Shown here one piece after another: positions 8,431 to 15,229 of a DNA stretch of 18,506 bases. Location: assembly GCA_002479405.1 (NCBI GenBank), contig DLMX01000052.1:54699-73204 (forward strand). Direction: 5' to 3'. The position numbers and the translations under genes are program-made. How positions within the stretch are numbered: the first letter of the stretch is position 1; each line of letters starts with the position of its first letter. This DNA comes from Methylophilaceae bacterium UBA7525 (GTDB lineage: Bacteria > Pseudomonadota > Gammaproteobacteria > Burkholderiales > Methylophilaceae). The notes beneath the pieces are model-generated. The model ran no database searches. It saw nothing but the letters and a program-made list of their open reading frames with translations, and was not told where the DNA came from.

Positions 8431-9981
8431 ATGAATCAGACAAAAAATAAGCACACAAACTGTCGAAACTTCATCACAATTGTCATGCTCGCGGCGTTGA
8501 GTGTTCCGGCAATTGTTCATGCGGACACATTGATCACTTTACAGCAAATCGTCGAAAAGACGGTGACTTCCAATCCGGAAGTGCAGGCCAGATATCATAA
8601 CTTTACGGCTGCTGAACAGGAAACTTTAGTTACACGTGGTCGCTTGCTGCCGCAATTGAATCTGACCTCAACTTATCGTGATCAGGAAAAAATGGTACCG
8701 GACCCCGGCAAAACCGGTATCCCGGAAACGCGGACTGCCCTGGTACTGCGTCAATTACTGTTCGATGGCTTCATCACTTCCAATGAGATGAACCGCCTGA
8801 GTCATGTTTCGCGTGTGCGTTTCTATGAATTGCAGAGCACCATGCAGAAAGTGGGTTTGGACGCTACGCGCGCCTATCTCGACATTCAGCGTTATCGGCA
8901 GTTGTCTGATTATGCCAAGGATAATTACGTTACCCACAAGCAGTTCTATGACCGTATCGAGGAACGCGTGCTGGCAGGTGTCGGACGCCGGGTCGACCTG
9001 GAACAGGCTGCCGGGCGTCTGGCACTGGCAGAGGCCAACCTGCTGACTGAGCTGACCAATCTGCATGACGCCATGGCCAATTACCAGCGTTTGGTCGGTG
9101 AACTGCCACCGGACATATTGCCGGATATCGATATTGCTGCACTCGGCGTTTCAAAGTCTGTGATAGAGGCGCTGGACCTCGCCTACAAGCAGAATCCTGA
9201 TCTGCAGGCGGCGATTGAAAATATCGTTGCTACCGAGAACGAAGTGAAAAGCAAGCGCGGTAGCTATATGCCGCGGCTGGACCTGCAGGCAACCAAGGTG
9301 CTGGACACCAGTTCCGACGGCAGAAACAGTGCTCAGGCCGCTGATGTGCTCGAGCTGACCCTCAACTTTAATCTGTTCAACGGCCTGTCCGACCGTTCTG
9401 CCATCAGCCAGGCAGCGGAAAAACTGATCAGCACGCAGGACCTGCGTGACAAGGCCTGTATCGATACGCGACAGACGGTGGTGATCGCCTATAACGACAT
9501 CGAACGTTTGCGTGAGCAGCTGGTTTATCGTGACCAGCATCAGTTGTCGATTGAAAAGGCGCGCGAGGCCTACCGCCGTCAGTTTGATATCGGCCAACGT
9601 ACATTGCTGGACTTGCTGGATACCGAGAACGAATATTTTCAGGCAAGACGCGCCTATGCCAACACCGAATACGACATGAAAGCCGCATTTGCGCGTACCT
9701 ATGCCGGGCAGGGTGAATTGCTGAACAAACTGGGCGTAGTGCGTGCAGGTTTGCCTGACTATGGTCGTGCAGAGTATTTTGATCGGCAGAATGTTTGTCA
9801 GGCGGTGGCGCCGTTAATGCCCAAGGTGGATAAACGTGAATTGCTTGAGAGGGCCAAACCTCTCAGCGATACGATGAAATCACCAGGCTCGGCAACTCCC
9901 GACCAGAAAATCCTGCCGTTGAGTCAAGAGGCTGCAGTTTTCGCGCGCTTAGAAGGCTGGGGCAAGGCATGGAAGCCGTAA
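8431..9981 (+). CDS. TolC-family type I secretion outer-membrane channel (LapE-like), C-terminus truncated by frameshift
   Basis: This 516-aa outer-membrane efflux protein would form the exit duct for the adhesin together with an ABC transporter and membrane-fusion protein encoded elsewhere. It begins with a signal peptide (hydrophobic core IVMLAALSVPAIVHA) and then carries two OEP repeats rich in long coiled-coil helices (for example RRVDLEQAAGRLALAEANLL and the C-terminal RRQFDIGQRTLLDLLDTENE motif). The ATG at 8431 is preferred because AAGGA lies at 8415-8419; an ATG at 8407 would add eight residues but has no ribosome site. After the barrel/coil region a ~75-residue tail ends in FARLEGWGKAWKP. 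That sequence is the start of an NTF2/SnoaL-like domain which continues in the +1 frame from 9980, so the present stop is probably a frameshift product. The core channel looks intact. Confidence 0.92.
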   Translation: MNQTKNKHTNCRNFITIVMLAALSVPAIVHADTLITLQQIVEKTVTSNPEVQARYHNFTAAEQETLVTRGRLLPQLNLTSTYRDQEKMVPDPGKTGIPETRTALVLRQLLFDGFITSNEMNRLSHVSRVRFYELQSTMQKVGLDATRAYLDIQRYRQLSDYAKDNYVTHKQFYDRIEERVLAGVGRRVDLEQAAGRLALAEANLLTELTNLHDAMANYQRLVGELPPDILPDIDIAALGVSKSVIEALDLAYKQNPDLQAAIENIVATENEVKSKRGSYMPRLDLQATKVLDTSSDGRNSAQAADVLELTLNFNLFNGLSDRSAISQAAEKLISTQDLRDKACIDTRQTVVIAYNDIERLREQLVYRDQHQLSIEKAREAYRRQFDIGQRTLLDLLDTENEYFQARRAYANTEYDMKAAFARTYAGQGELLNKLGVVRAGLPDYGRAEYFDRQNVCQAVAPLMPKVDKRELLERAKPLSDTMKSPGSATPDQKILPLSQEAAVFARLEGWGKAWKP

Positions 9982-10548
9982 CCTTGACGGAGACCTCAGT
10001 TATTATGCGGAAAAATTCACGCCTTCCTATGGCATGAGCAAGGCTGAATGGCTCAAGCAGAGAACTTACCGGATCGGAGTCCCTGACAGTATCAAATTGG
10101 GGCTGAAGAATATCAAGGTTATCGTTAATGGTGACAAGGCGGTAGCGAATGTGCAGATGCCGCAGGCGGCACTTGCAGACTTCGGTCAGGAATATGAGAA
10201 CTCGTGGGGTACGGGGATGCGGTTGCGTCAATCACACCTGTTGTCAGCGACATATCTGACGCCCTTAACCTTTAAAAGAAGCTTGGGAAAAGCGTGATTG
10301 TGAGTCCTATGTCGCCAGGTATGTGGAGGATTTACACCGCAGAAACTTGCTGACAGGCAAGCGTGGCTAAAAGACAGGCAGGACAAGTAGACAAGCACAG
10401 GCGAGTTTTAAATAAGTCTAATGACATCAAGGTTGAAGAAAATTCTGACAAAACGATTGTCCGTTTCAAGCAAACCTATCAGAACAGCAGTTGTTCCCTG
10501 AAAGCCGACAAAGGATTCCATATGAAGAAAACTGCCGATGACTGGTGA
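9976..10548 (+). pseudogene. Decayed tandem NTF2/SnoaL-like (Cds6-C-like) domains, former C-terminal extension of the TolC protein
   Basis: Two copies of the same domain pattern can be read only by changing frame. Copy 1 starts in the tolC frame (EGWGKAW), jumps to frame 2 at 9980 (NLDGDLSYYAEKF, GMSKAEWLKQR, IKVIVNGDKAVANV, FGQEYENSW) and decays before a stop at 10295-10297. Copy 2 opens in frame 3 near 10272 (LKEAWEKRDCESYVARYVED), moves to frame 2 (QAWLKDRQDK), then to frame 1 (VDKHRRVLNK, DIKVEENSDKTIVRFKQTYQNS) and ends at a TGA at 10546-10548. The order of conserved features (W..AW, Y..YA..F, W...R, I.V, V.F.Q.Y.S, W) is that of NTF2-like domains found at the C-termini of various betaproteobacterial envelope proteins. 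Several shifts and stops argue for real decay rather than one sequencing error. Assignment to the Cds6-C subfamily is from memory of the pattern. Confidence 0.7.
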
Positions 10549-10637
10549 ATTTTGTAAGAACTCGTTAATTAAATAACTCTTTGTAATATGCTGTTTGGTC
10601 TACCTGTTTGAATTTTCCTGCGTCGCGCAATCATCGA

Positions 10638-10666
10638 TTAAAAAAACACCTTCATGGTGTTAGAAT
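10638..10666 (+). promoter_or_regulatory. Probable sigma-70 promoter of tRNA-Leu
   Basis: A -35 element TTAAAA (10638-10643) and a -10 element TAGAAT (10661-10666) are separated by 17 bp. The tRNA begins 57 bp after the -10, which implies a leader of ~50 nt. The spacer contains a perfect inverted repeat (AACACC-TTCAT-GGTGTT, 10645-10661). Confidence 0.55.
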
Positions 10667-10723
10667 ACGCACCTTGTTTTATGTGCACCATCAGCGGTCG
10701 ATCGACTGCCTGAAAGTCAGATC

Positions 10724-10810
10724 GCCCGGGTGGTGAAATTGGTAGACACAAGAGACTTAAAATCTCTCGACTTCACAGTCGTGCCGGTTCGATTCCGGCC
10801 CCGGGCACCA
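10724..10810 (+). tRNA. tRNA-Leu(TAA)
   Basis: The 87-nt sequence folds as a class II tRNA. The acceptor GCCCGGG/CCCGGGC is followed by discriminator A and an encoded CCA (10808-10810). The anticodon stem AGAGA/TCTCT closes the loop CTTAAAA with anticodon TAA at 10758-10760. A long variable arm and a T-arm with GTTCGATTC are present. It is followed by an integrase remnant, and tRNA-Leu genes are common integration targets. Confidence 0.97.
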
Positions 10811-10864
10811 TTCCGCTGATGCAACATAAATCGTTTTAGTTCATAAAAGTTCGTTTTACCAATT

Positions 10865-10891
10865 AAAGCCCGCTATCTGCGGCCTTTTCTT
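10865..10891 (+). terminator. Probable terminator downstream of tRNA-Leu
   Basis: AAAGCCCGC (10865-10873) pairs with GCGGCCTTT (10879-10887) with one C-C mismatch across a 5-base loop. It is followed by a short T-rich tail (TTTTCTT). It lies 54 bp past the tRNA end. Confidence 0.55.
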
Positions 10892-10992
10892 ATTCCATCA
10901 TATTTATTAACTGTTCGTTACCTTTCCTTTCAATCTCAAGTTTTTGAAGTTGTTATTTAGAAAAATACTGTCAATTAGAAATGGATGCCCGA

Positions 10993-11113
10993 ATGGTATT
11001 ATCCAATGTAAAGGTAGCGCGAAAGCCGGTGATAAAGCATATAAGCCAGCAGATGACAAAGGGATGAGTCTTCTGGTCGGCAAGTCCGTAGGAAAGCTTT
11101 GGTGATTTGATTA
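10993..11113 (+). pseudogene. Tyrosine (P4-type) integrase remnant, N-terminal arm, left part
   Basis: An ATG at 10993 opens with MVLSNVKV. After a frameshift near 11020-11030 the sequence reads AKAGDKAYKPADDKGMSLLV...GKLW and then a TGA at 11103-11105. This is the pattern of the integrase N-terminal DUF4102 arm-binding domain (typical form: MALSD..IRNAKPGDKPYKLADGGGLYLLV...KLW). The IS element interrupts it at 11114. The piece is non-functional: it has a frameshift and a stop, and the catalytic domain is absent. It sits ~180 bp beyond the tRNA-Leu 3' end in the same orientation, as expected for an island that integrated at that tRNA. Confidence 0.75.
11106..11113 (+). repeat. 8-bp target-site duplication, left copy
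   Basis: TTTGATTA directly precedes the left inverted repeat of the IS. An identical copy follows the right inverted repeat at 11827-11834. Eight bp is the usual duplication for the IS1595 family. Confidence 0.95.
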
Positions 11114-11125
11114 GGGGCTGTAGTA

Positions 11126-11150
11126 GATAAGCTTGAATGATAAGCTTATC
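11126..11150. repeat. Hairpin just upstream of the transposase start
   Basis: GATAAGCTT (11126-11134) and AAGCTTATC (11142-11150) form a 9-bp perfect stem with a 7-base loop that ends two bases before the transposase ATG. It overlaps the inner part of the left inverted repeat. It could block the ribosome site in read-through transcripts, a known style of IS self-limitation. This role is inferred. Confidence 0.7.
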
Positions 11151-11152
11151 GA

Positions 11153-11806
11153 ATGAAGATAACTCATTGTAAGTTATTAAGAAAACACCAGCTAAGGCTG
11201 CTCGAATATTTTGTTCTGGAAGTGACGGCCAGATCGGCGGCCGATTTGATAGGGATTCAACCCAACAGTGCAGCGCTGTTTTACCGTAAATTGCGGGAGG
11301 TGATTACCTATCACCTGGAGCAAAAAGAGCATGAAGTCTTTGATGGCGCAGTTGAGTTGGATGAGAGTTATTTCGGTGGTGTCCGCAAGGGTAAACGTGG
11401 CCGAGGAGCTGCGGGTAAGGTTGCAGTCTTCGGTATATTGAAACGTGGCGGCAAGGTGTACACAAAAGTCGTGCATGACACTAAAACGGAAACACTGATG
11501 CCGCTGATCGCCCGAAAGATAGCGCCAGACAGCATTGTGTATACAGATTGTTATGGCAGCTACAATGCGCTGGATGTGAGTGATTTCTATCATGAGCGGA
11601 TCAATCACTCGGCATTGTTTGCCAAGGGCAAGAACCACATCAATGGCATTGAGAACTTCTGGAATCAGGCCAAGCGTGTGTTAAGAAAATACAATGGGAT
11701 TCCGAAAGAATCGTTCCCGCTATTCCTCAAGGAATGCGAATTCAGGTTCAATTACGGAACCCCGAAACAACAACTGAAAACACTAAAGGAGTGGGCTGAT
11801 ATTTAG
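11153..11806 (+). CDS. IS1595-family transposase
   Basis: The protein (217 aa) catalyses cut-and-paste or copy-type movement of the surrounding IS by a DDE mechanism. Visible catalytic residues are Asp70 (VELDESYFGG), Asp132 (YTDCYGSY) and Glu167 with Lys174 (HINGIENFWNQAK). These match the DDE-K arrangement of the IS1016-like group. The N-terminus lacks the zinc-ribbon found in larger IS1595 members, and a short HTH-like segment (AADLIGIQPNSAALFYRKLRE) is present. The gene fills almost the whole element and stops 2 bp before the right inverted repeat. The start is an ATG with no clear Shine-Dalgarno, because the preceding bases form a hairpin. The reading frame is intact. Confidence 0.95.
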   Translation: MKITHCKLLRKHQLRLLEYFVLEVTARSAADLIGIQPNSAALFYRKLREVITYHLEQKEHEVFDGAVELDESYFGGVRKGKRGRGAAGKVAVFGILKRGGKVYTKVVHDTKTETLMPLIARKIAPDSIVYTDCYGSYNALDVSDFYHERINHSALFAKGKNHINGIENFWNQAKRVLRKYNGIPKESFPLFLKECEFRFNYGTPKQQLKTLKEWADI

Positions 11807-11807
11807 G

Positions 11808-11826
11808 GCTTATCTACTACAGCCCC
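11808..11826 (-). repeat. Right terminal inverted repeat of the IS1595-family element
   Basis: GCTTATCTACTACAGCCCC is the exact reverse complement of the left end at 11114-11132. Confidence 0.95.
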
Positions 11827-11892
11827 TTTGATTATTACTATCTTGGTAAGAGGAAAACGCTTGCCTTGTGCTCATGCCCTGAGGTTGGACTG
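11827..11892 (+). pseudogene. Tyrosine integrase remnant, right part (after the IS)
   Basis: If the IS and one TTTGATTA copy are removed, the frame of the left remnant continues across the junction as KLW*FDYYYLGKRKTLAL, then CSCPEVGL. This matches the usual KLWRF.YR..GKRKTLALG.YPEVSL of DUF4102 integrases, with a stop in place of Arg. Similarity ends at ~11892. The last bases overlap the 3' end of the Crp/Fnr gene on the other strand (stop at 11872), so a deletion junction lies here. Confidence 0.75.
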
Positions 11893-12555
11893 GAGTTCTG
11901 CCACATCAATGAGTGTGACATTTTTCCCTTTAACCTTAATCAGCCTTGCTGCTTCCAGCTTCTTAATTGTTCGAGACAAGGTTTCTGGTGACAGGTTTAA
12001 TAATGAGGCAAGAATGCGTCTATTGGTCGGTAATTGAAGGTTTTTTGTACATGAAAAATCCACACTCATTTGGAGCAGGTATCCGATAAATCGTTGAGTG
12101 CAGGATTGCAGTGAGAGTTTCTCAATGCTGTTGATTAATTGATGGTTGTGTATTGACATTTTTTTCAGCATTTTCTGTGCTGTTAATGCATCGTTATCAA
12201 GCAGGTTGATGATGATTTCTCCAGGAATCTTCAATATCTGCGCATTGGTGGTGGTCTCAATACATAAGGGAAATTTACTTTTCAGCAACAGAGTAGCTTC
12301 ACCAAAACTGTCACCGGGAGCAATAATGTCGATGACTTTTTCCACGCCATGTGGTGAAGTCACCGCAAGTTTCAGTTGCCCTTTTACCAGAATGTAGAAA
12401 CCATGAGCAATATCGTGACGTCCGAAAATAATTTGGTTTTTTGGAAATTCTTGTAATTGGCAATTTTTTGCAATTCTTTTCAGCTTTGCATTAGTCAGGT
12501 GATTGAATAAATGGAAACTGGAAAGTATTCCGCAGATTTGATCTATATACATCAT
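11872..12555 (-). CDS. Crp/Fnr-family transcriptional regulator, DNR/NnrR-like
   Basis: This 227-aa regulator has an N-terminal cyclic-nucleotide-binding-fold domain (~15-125; VKGQLKLAVTSPHGVEKVIDIIAPGDSFGEATLL). A dimerisation helix follows (~128-150), then a C-terminal winged HTH (~165-215; LPTNRRILASLLNLSPETLSRTIKKLEAARLI). It lacks the N-terminal Cys cluster of FNR, so it is not an oxygen-sensing Fe-S FNR. The SPHGVEKVIDII stretch resembles DNR/NnrR proteins, which respond to NO through heme. It lies 34 bp after the orf1-like gene, on the same strand as the NO-reductase genes, and probably controls or is co-transcribed with them. ATG codons at 12555 and 12552 are both possible starts; the ribosome site is weak. 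Its last codons overlap the integrase scar. The ligand is inferred, not shown. Confidence 0.85.
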   Translation of the reverse strand: MMYIDQICGILSSFHLFNHLTNAKLKRIAKNCQLQEFPKNQIIFGRHDIAHGFYILVKGQLKLAVTSPHGVEKVIDIIAPGDSFGEATLLLKSKFPLCIETTTNAQILKIPGEIIINLLDNDALTAQKMLKKMSIHNHQLINSIEKLSLQSCTQRFIGYLLQMSVDFSCTKNLQLPTNRRILASLLNLSPETLSRTIKKLEAARLIKVKGKNVTLIDVAELQSNLRA

Positions 12556-12589
12556 TCAATTCTTTGTAATGCAAATCATGTGGTTGTAA

Positions 12590-13183
12590 TCAGCCCGCTT
12601 CAGACGGCATGAAAAAACTTGCAAGCCAGATAATCGCTCCAAACACTGATGCCCAGACCAGTGCTGTCCCTGTGAGTTCTTGTTGGCTGACCAGGTAGGC
12701 ATTACATAACCGGACAGGCGATTCAATGTATAGCCATCCTGCTACCGCTAGCATCGGCAGAAGATTGCCTATGAACAATCCTTTAATAAGAAAGCTTGCA
12801 GACTGCCAGGAGAGGGCAAGTGCAGCACCTACACCAAACGTTAAAGAAGCAAATTTGAACGTTTCAATCCAAGGCTGAACCAGTGTCTCATCCAATGCAC
12901 GAGGAATCATCCAGAAGGATGCAACACATGCTGCCAGCAGCAGTCCCGTTATGCCCAAATGATTCCAGGCTGTTAGGCGATTTTTAATGACGACTGGTAA
13001 GGCGTTGCCAATCAGAAAGCCGGCGCAGATCAGCAAGGGAAACTGAACCAGCATGTGATATAGCATGTTTGCTTCCAGATCTTGCCGCAGGGGAGGTAGT
13101 GCGAGAAGTCCGATGATGAGCCAACCTGTAATGGCAGCGCCTCGTTCGCTCAGTAGTCTGATGGAAACGATGCTTTTAGCCAT
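12590..13183 (-). CDS. Multi-helix membrane protein, orf1 of a norSY-senC-orf1-like cluster
   Basis: This 197-aa integral membrane protein has about five hydrophobic helices (~17-35, 43-62, 74-93, 108-127 with the following loop, 172-192) and few charged residues. No catalytic motif is recognisable, although YHMLVQFPLLICAGFLIG carries a membrane-embedded His. Its position right after an SCO/SenC gene corresponds to the uncharacterised orf1 of the norSY-senC-orf1 clusters described in ammonia-oxidising betaproteobacteria. A role in assembly of the NO-reductase complex is a guess from context. Its ATG lies 34 bp inside the SCO gene, so translation is likely coupled. The assignment rests on length, topology and synteny. 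Confidence 0.8.
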   Translation of the reverse strand: MAKSIVSIRLLSERGAAITGWLIIGLLALPPLRQDLEANMLYHMLVQFPLLICAGFLIGNALPVVIKNRLTAWNHLGITGLLLAACVASFWMIPRALDETLVQPWIETFKFASLTFGVGAALALSWQSASFLIKGLFIGNLLPMLAVAGWLYIESPVRLCNAYLVSQQELTGTALVWASVFGAIIWLASFFMPSEAG

Positions 13184-13782
13184 AGATCCAATATCTCTTG
13201 ATGACGGCCGGACCCGCTATCTGCGATGCTATGCAATCTTCCGTCAGGCCTTACACCGAGTAATGCTGCATTATGCTGATAACCACCGAACTCATCGTTA
13301 ATCACAGTGACCATAAAGAACTGCAACAATCCGTCAAGGTCGTTTGTATCCTTAACGGTTGCAAATCGCCAGATATTCTCGTCTGCCTTCAGTCTAGATG
13401 CGTAATCCGCCAATTTTTTCGGTGTGTCATGCAAGGGATCGAATGTGATGGAGAGTAACGTTACACGTTCCTGCATGTTCCTGGATCGAATCAATTCCTG
13501 CAGTTGCTGGAATTCATTGCCCAAGCTCAAGCAAACGGTATTGCATCTGGTGTAGATGAAGTCAACAATCATCAGCTTTTTTTCTTCAATTACCCAGCTA
13601 TGAAGACTCCGCAGATTGCCTCGCTGATCCAGCATGCGTGTTGCAGGCAACATCGGCTTGATTCGCGACACATTCAATCGCCTCGCTTGCTCTTTGGTGA
13701 ATACCTGAAAGTCTTCTGTAATTAATGAAATTGAGAAGAATGACAGGATCAGTACCACGGCGGATGCAGCTGTTGTCCTCAA
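13150..13782 (-). CDS. senC: SCO1/SenC-family copper chaperone
   Basis: This 210-aa membrane-anchored thioredoxin-fold protein is predicted to deliver copper to the CuA site of the neighbouring subunit II. It has an N-terminal membrane anchor (~6-22), the copper-binding Cys80-x3-Cys84 (YTRCNTVC) and the distal His170 (YQHNAAL), the complete SCO ligand set. SITFDPLHDTP is also a typical SCO motif. The start is TTG at 13782, overlapping the norY stop by 4 bases (TTGA), with GGGACGAG just before it. No ATG occurs before residue 43, and starting there would remove the anchor, so TTG is preferred. Its stop overlaps the next gene by 34 bp. Placement directly after subunit I matches the norSY-senC-orf1 order. 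Confidence 0.92.
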   Translation of the reverse strand: MRTTAASAVVLILSFFSISLITEDFQVFTKEQARRLNVSRIKPMLPATRMLDQRGNLRSLHSWVIEEKKLMIVDFIYTRCNTVCLSLGNEFQQLQELIRSRNMQERVTLLSITFDPLHDTPKKLADYASRLKADENIWRFATVKDTNDLDGLLQFFMVTVINDEFGGYQHNAALLGVRPDGRLHSIADSGSGRHQEILDLWLKASFPSDY

Positions 13783-15215
13783 TCTCGTCCCGCCGTGGGA
13801 AGTCGAATCAATGCTCGCATCACTATCGTAGCTGCACTTAACAGAATGAACAGGGCAAAAAATGCGGCTATCTGGTCATATTTAATCCATTCGTCGTAGT
13901 GCGCCGCCCAACGCCTTGGAACACTGGCATGACCGGATGCAAGAAACATCATGACAAATCCCATTGAGCTTGCGGTGAATAGCCAAAAGATGTTTTTGTC
14001 CACTTTGCTGAAAGCTGTCAATTGCCCGTTTCTTGAAATCCAGTTAATGAACGCAAATATCATGCTGATGCAACCTACCAGCAGGTACAGATGGAAGTGA
14101 CCGGGAACCCAAAGCGTGTTGTGCATCACTTTGTTGACTGCAATCGTCCCGTCAATGACTGCGGGAATAACTCCGGCGCTCCAGCCGAAAATAGAAAGGA
14201 CCAGTAAGCTTGAAGTCAGGTCCCACTTGATTTTGCTGCGATAAATGCTTGCCAGAGTCCCGACCAGGGTGACAGCAAGCACCGGCAGGCTGCTGGCATA
14301 AGACACAATCTGACCAAGCACATGTGCCCAGACCGGCTGCGCAAAATCCATTAAGAGATGATGCGGGTAAACGGTGAGTACCATCAAGCAGGTTAAGGCC
14401 CATGACCAGATGAACGGTTTATAAATCTTCCATGGGCGGCCAGTGTATTGCGGCAAAATTTCGTAAACCGCGATGACTGCCATATAGATAGTGGCGTTAA
14501 TCAGTACGTGACCAAACAGATAAATCAGGTTTTTGGCCAACAATGGGTTTATATGGAACTCCGGAACATAGAGATTAACCAGCATCATGACCAGAATGCA
14601 TGCGCCGATTAATATCGAGACGATGTTGATGATGGTAACCACGCTGCTTGCAATGACTGCAGGGGGAGGGGCGTCGGCCTTGTCGCCGGTGCGGAGGAAG
14701 CGCCAGCCGAGAGCATGAAAAAAGCTGCCATAGCCCTTCATGAGGGCGCGCGCGGTCTCAAGATAGAATAAAAGGAAACCCACGCCCACTAGCAGCACGC
14801 CAATTAAGTATGCCGCCGCTGCATGGTTGCTCCAAAACCCCATCGAATTCGATGGTAAGGGATAGAGGAAGGTCCAGGCAGCAGCAAATCCCCCAACAAA
14901 AATGCTGCCCAGTACAAACACTACACCGAGCAGAAAAAATGCCAGATTGGCAAACGCAACTCCATCATACAACTTCACATAATTTCCGAGGAAGTGCCAC
15001 ATGACAGCCGCACCGCCTAAACTTGCAATGGCCACCATGCCGATGCCATGAGCCGTCAATATCTGGTAGAAAATATCCGGCTGGATGTTGATCAGTTGTC
15101 CTTGTGTCAGGCGCATCAGAATGCCGAGTGACATCATTAGTAAAAGAACAATCCCCGCTATTCCCGCATAAATTTTTACTACGTTACTAGCTGGCCTGGT
15201 CGTTAAGTTGTTCAT
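13779..15215 (-). CDS. norY: Heme-copper oxidase-family subunit I, NorY-like (sNOR-type NO reductase)
   Basis: This 478-aa, roughly 12-helix catalytic subunit is predicted to reduce NO to N2O (or, alternatively, O2 to water) at a heme/CuB centre. All six metal ligands are visible: His56 (HGIGM) and His375 for the low-spin heme, His373 for the high-spin heme (VPGHFHLYLL), and His236 (FGHVLIN), His285 and His286 (YPHHLL) for CuB. In O2 reductases of types A and B a Tyr four residues after the first CuB His forms a His-Tyr cross-link. Here that position is Asn240. Lack of the Tyr, the SenC/orf1 neighbours and the NO-responsive regulators point to the CuA-containing sNOR family of ammonia oxidisers. 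An atypical b(o/a)3-type oxidase remains the alternative. It starts 14 bp after norS behind a ten-G run. Confidence 0.88.
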   Translation of the reverse strand: MNNLTTRPASNVVKIYAGIAGIVLLLMMSLGILMRLTQGQLINIQPDIFYQILTAHGIGMVAIASLGGAAVMWHFLGNYVKLYDGVAFANLAFFLLGVVFVLGSIFVGGFAAAWTFLYPLPSNSMGFWSNHAAAAYLIGVLLVGVGFLLFYLETARALMKGYGSFFHALGWRFLRTGDKADAPPPAVIASSVVTIINIVSILIGACILVMMLVNLYVPEFHINPLLAKNLIYLFGHVLINATIYMAVIAVYEILPQYTGRPWKIYKPFIWSWALTCLMVLTVYPHHLLMDFAQPVWAHVLGQIVSYASSLPVLAVTLVGTLASIYRSKIKWDLTSSLLVLSIFGWSAGVIPAVIDGTIAVNKVMHNTLWVPGHFHLYLLVGCISMIFAFINWISRNGQLTAFSKVDKNIFWLFTASSMGFVMMFLASGHASVPRRWAAHYDEWIKYDQIAAFFALFILLSAATIVMRALIRLPTAGRD

Positions 15216-15229
15216 GCTTCCCCCCCCCC
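15216..15229 (-). promoter_or_regulatory. Ten-G homopolymer acting as the norY ribosome-binding region
   Basis: On the minus strand the norS stop TAA is followed by ten consecutive G residues (plus-strand C tract 15220-15229), then AAGC and the norY ATG. The tract is the only purine-rich Shine-Dalgarno candidate in the 14-bp gap. Its length could change by slippage and alter the spacing. The count itself is sensitive to sequencing error. Confidence 0.65.

Larger units (their letters stand above)
11114..11826 (+). mobile_element. Complete IS1595-family (IS1016-like) insertion sequence, 713 bp
   Basis: Perfect 19-bp terminal inverted repeats (GGGGCTGTAGTAGATAAGC at 11114-11132 and its reverse complement at 11808-11826) enclose a single transposase gene. 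An 8-bp direct duplication TTTGATTA flanks the element. Size, one ORF, GGGG ends and 8-bp duplication fit the IS1016 group of IS1595. Intact ends and an intact ORF indicate a recent insertion. It sits inside an already broken integrase gene. Confidence 0.95.

Noticed and set aside
10034..10548. Two small ORFs (10034-10297 and 10363-10548) as genuine hypothetical genes
   Set aside because: Their sequences fit as frameshifted pieces of tandem NTF2-like domains that continue from tolC. Neither has a convincing ribosome site.
10787..10810. Duplicate of the tRNA-Leu 3' end as an attR site
   Set aside because: I scanned the rest of the window for a second copy of the T-arm/acceptor 3' sequence and saw none, so no attachment pair can be called despite the integrase remnant.
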